From assembly GCA_016192825.1 (NCBI GenBank), contig JACPTK010000085.1, positions 23,903 through 87,902 of the forward strand: a stretch of DNA of 64,000 nucleotides. The letters are read 5' to 3'. Shown here piece after piece: positions 62,423 to 64,000 of the stretch. The notes beneath the pieces were generated by a model. That model saw only the letters and a program-made list of their open reading frames with translations, ran no database searches and was not told the origin of the DNA. The position numbers and the translations under genes are program-made. The DNA is from Betaproteobacteria bacterium (lineage in GTDB: Bacteria; Pseudomonadota; Gammaproteobacteria; Burkholderiales; SG8-41). The first letter of the stretch is position 1, and each line of letters starts with the position of its first letter.

Positions 62423-63391
62423 ATGACATCGCTACGTGCCTTATCGGTTTCGCTTGTCCTTGCCGCCTTATTGCTTCCATCAATCGTACATGCACAAGCG
62501 TATCCCACTAAACCTGTGCGCGTGGTTATCGCTTTTCCGCCCGGCGGCTCCAATGATGTTGTGGGTCGGATCGTGTTCCAGAAAATGTCGGAGGTGACGC
62601 GTCGCTCATTTGTCATAGAGAACCGCGGCGGCGCGGCTGGCACAATTGCCGCGGAACACGTTGCGAGGAGCCCTGCTGACGGCTATACCGTGATGGTTCA
62701 ATCTGCGACCCATCTCGCAAATGCACATCTGTACAAGTCACTTCCCTACGATACGTTGAAAGATTTCATTGGGGTAACAACACTCGCACGGCAAGTCGGA
62801 ATACTGGTGGCACATCCGTCCATGCCGGTAAAGTCAGTCAAGGAGTTTCTCGCGTTAGCAAAGGTTCGTCCCGGTCAGATCACTTATGGCTCGGGAGGCA
62901 ACGGTTCCTCTTACCACCTGCAGATGGCGCTGTTGGAGTCGATGACCAACATCAAGCTAGTGCATGTGCCATATCGAGGCGCGGGGCCCGCGTGGAACGC
63001 GTTTCTTTCCGGGGAGACTGATTCAATGTTTGCCACAATAAGTGGGTTCGTCCCTCATTACAAGTCAGGACGGGTGCGGGCGCTTGGAGTAAGCTCGGAA
63101 AAGCGGACCACACAATTTCCGGAGATTCCTGCTATCGCGGAGTTTGTGCCAGGCTATGAGTTCACCGCTTGGGTCGGCTGCTTCGTGCCAGCTGGCACGC
63201 CCAAGGCGATAGTCGACGCGCTAAACGCCGCGCTCGGCAGGGTGCTTTCCGATCCCGGTGTCGCCTCGAAGCTCATTGCGCAGACGCTTGACCCCATGTA
63301 CACCACACCCGAGCAGTTCGCGGCGCGTCTGAAGTTGGATTACGAAAAGTACGCCCACGTCATCAAAATCAGCGGAGCGCGTATCGAATGA
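62423..63391 (+). CDS. Bug-family periplasmic solute-binding protein
   Basis: A 322-residue TTT receptor with a strong aacgaggaggtag site. The signal peptide is LSVSLVLAALLLPSIVHAQA, then YPTKPVRVVIAFPPGGSND, FVIENRGGAAGTIA, DGYTVMV, RPGQITYGSGGNGSSYH and HVPYRGAGPAW. The loop GGSND carries Asn before the Asp. It closes the PrpD/Bug array. Confidence 0.95.
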   Translation: MTSLRALSVSLVLAALLLPSIVHAQAYPTKPVRVVIAFPPGGSNDVVGRIVFQKMSEVTRRSFVIENRGGAAGTIAAEHVARSPADGYTVMVQSATHLANAHLYKSLPYDTLKDFIGVTTLARQVGILVAHPSMPVKSVKEFLALAKVRPGQITYGSGGNGSSYHLQMALLESMTNIKLVHVPYRGAGPAWNAFLSGETDSMFATISGFVPHYKSGRVRALGVSSEKRTTQFPEIPAIAEFVPGYEFTAWVGCFVPAGTPKAIVDALNAALGRVLSDPGVASKLIAQTLDPMYTTPEQFAARLKLDYEKYAHVIKISGARIE

Positions 63392-63863
63392 GGACGATGG
63401 CGTTCAAGAAACAAGGCCACAATATAGGAAGCCCTGTATGGCGTCTTTTCCGTTCTTAGTATCCCATGTAGGTATAGGCTGAATCTGGAGCGTTGTCACA
63501 GTGGACGGTGGCCCATACCGCGGTCATCTGCGGGCCCACCATAAAGGGCTGGCGCTTGCGCTCTAGCAGCCTGCGCGTGGTACGGAGTCAAAGTTCTCAG
63601 CCGCAGCGCGCAGGCGTTCGTGCCTGATCCGGCGCGCCCTCAGCCCGTTTGGGCACTTCCCAATGCCCCTACGTTGGTGCTCTGCCGCGATCGCCTGCAG
63701 TGCCGGAAAAACTTTGCGACTGGCGCAGTCGATGCCCGGCTAGTAAACCCTGCGCGCGATTGCCGGGCCGCTTGGCAGGCTCGGGCAGCTTGCAGATCGT
63801 GTTCCAGGGGTCATTTTCTGGATTGCCTCGCGCGTTGCCGACTGCTTCAGCGCTTTCGGCTGC
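63392..63863. other. Spacer after the last Bug gene, no gene recognised
   Basis: The sequence has no conserved reading frame on either strand. Base composition is mixed, with gcgcgcaggcgtt-type runs. It leads into the tandem repeats at the right edge and may be remnant insertion-element sequence. Confidence 0.4.
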
Positions 63864-64000
63864 GTATTCCACGCCATTTCGATCACCGGTTCCACGGCAA
63901 AGCGATCACCCATTCCACGTCATTCCGATCACCGGTTCCACGGCAAAGCGATCAGTGATTCCACGGCAATTCGATCACTGATTGCGTAGGCAATCGGGCG
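63864..64000 (+). repeat. Three 46-bp tandem repeats at the window edge, insertion-element end
   Basis: The motif gatcacc appears at 63881 and 63927 and gatcact at 63973, exactly 46 bases apart, each preceded by an attccacg-type block and the first two followed by ggttccacggcaaagcgatc. Multiple short repeats of a gatcac/ttccacg pattern near an end are typical of IS21-family elements, whose transposase may lie beyond the window. The third copy diverges and the repeat is cut by the window. Confidence 0.55.

Noticed and set aside
63864..64000. The tandem repeats as a CRISPR array
   Set aside because: The repeats are directly adjacent at a 46-bp period without unique spacers, and no cas gene is present.

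Overview
The window is GC-rich DNA from a bacterium that is most likely betaproteobacterial (Burkholderiales-like). The main reason is the repertoire: ten intact Bug-type periplasmic solute-binding proteins (tripartite tricarboxylate transporter family), nine intact MmgE/PrpD-fold enzymes, LysR and GntR regulators, FNR-type operators and dispersed REP-like repeats. No rRNA or tRNA gene and no CRISPR array was seen. The only clear housekeeping gene is prfC (38.2-39.8 kb). The rest looks like an accessory catabolic region with heavy gene turnover.

Layout. 0-4.2 kb: two Bug genes around a frameshifted YkgJ-type gene and a decayed IS5-family insertion. 4.3-7.8 kb: a minus-strand cassette of two UGSC selenoprotein genes, each read through an in-frame TGA with an identically placed hairpin, flanked by two paralogous partner genes. 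7.8-8.4 kb: a HigBA module whose toxin gene carries an amber codon. 8.85-15 kb: an FNR-boxed operon for a pyrogallol/resorcinol-type molybdenum transhydroxylase, with a second molybdopterin enzyme gene between the large and small subunits. 15-25.7 kb: three phosphosulfolactate-synthase (ComA)-like genes in two modules, one with a Bug gene and a divergent LysR, one with a PEP-mutase-like gene and a divergent GntR; between them lies an MmgE/PrpD-Bug pair. 26-35.8 kb: MmgE/PrpD-Bug pairs, an enoyl-CoA hydratase/acyl-CoA ligase pair, a zinc-type dehydrogenase, a MITE-like element and an IS3 remnant. 35.8-37.1 kb: a patchwork of broken TauD, Bug and LysR pieces. 37.1-50.5 kb: a VapC-type toxin with two tandem RHH antitoxins, prfC, small metabolic genes, two MFS transporters, more PrpD/Bug genes and an alpha/beta hydrolase. 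50.5-53.5 kb: a junction of MFS and amidohydrolase fragments, a COG0523 GTPase and an enamidase-like amidohydrolase. 53.7-63.4 kb: a same-strand array of five MmgE/PrpD paralogues and two Bug genes. The right edge holds 46-bp tandem repeats that resemble the end of an insertion element.

How it fits together. The recurrent unit is one Bug receptor for a carboxylate-like solute beside one or more MmgE/PrpD (dehydratase/isomerase-fold) enzymes, with no TctA/TctB membrane partner in the window, so the receptors must share permeases encoded elsewhere or act as sensors. The molybdoenzyme operon and its FNR box point to anaerobic or microaerobic aromatic metabolism. The most notable locus is the double UGSC selenoprotein cassette.
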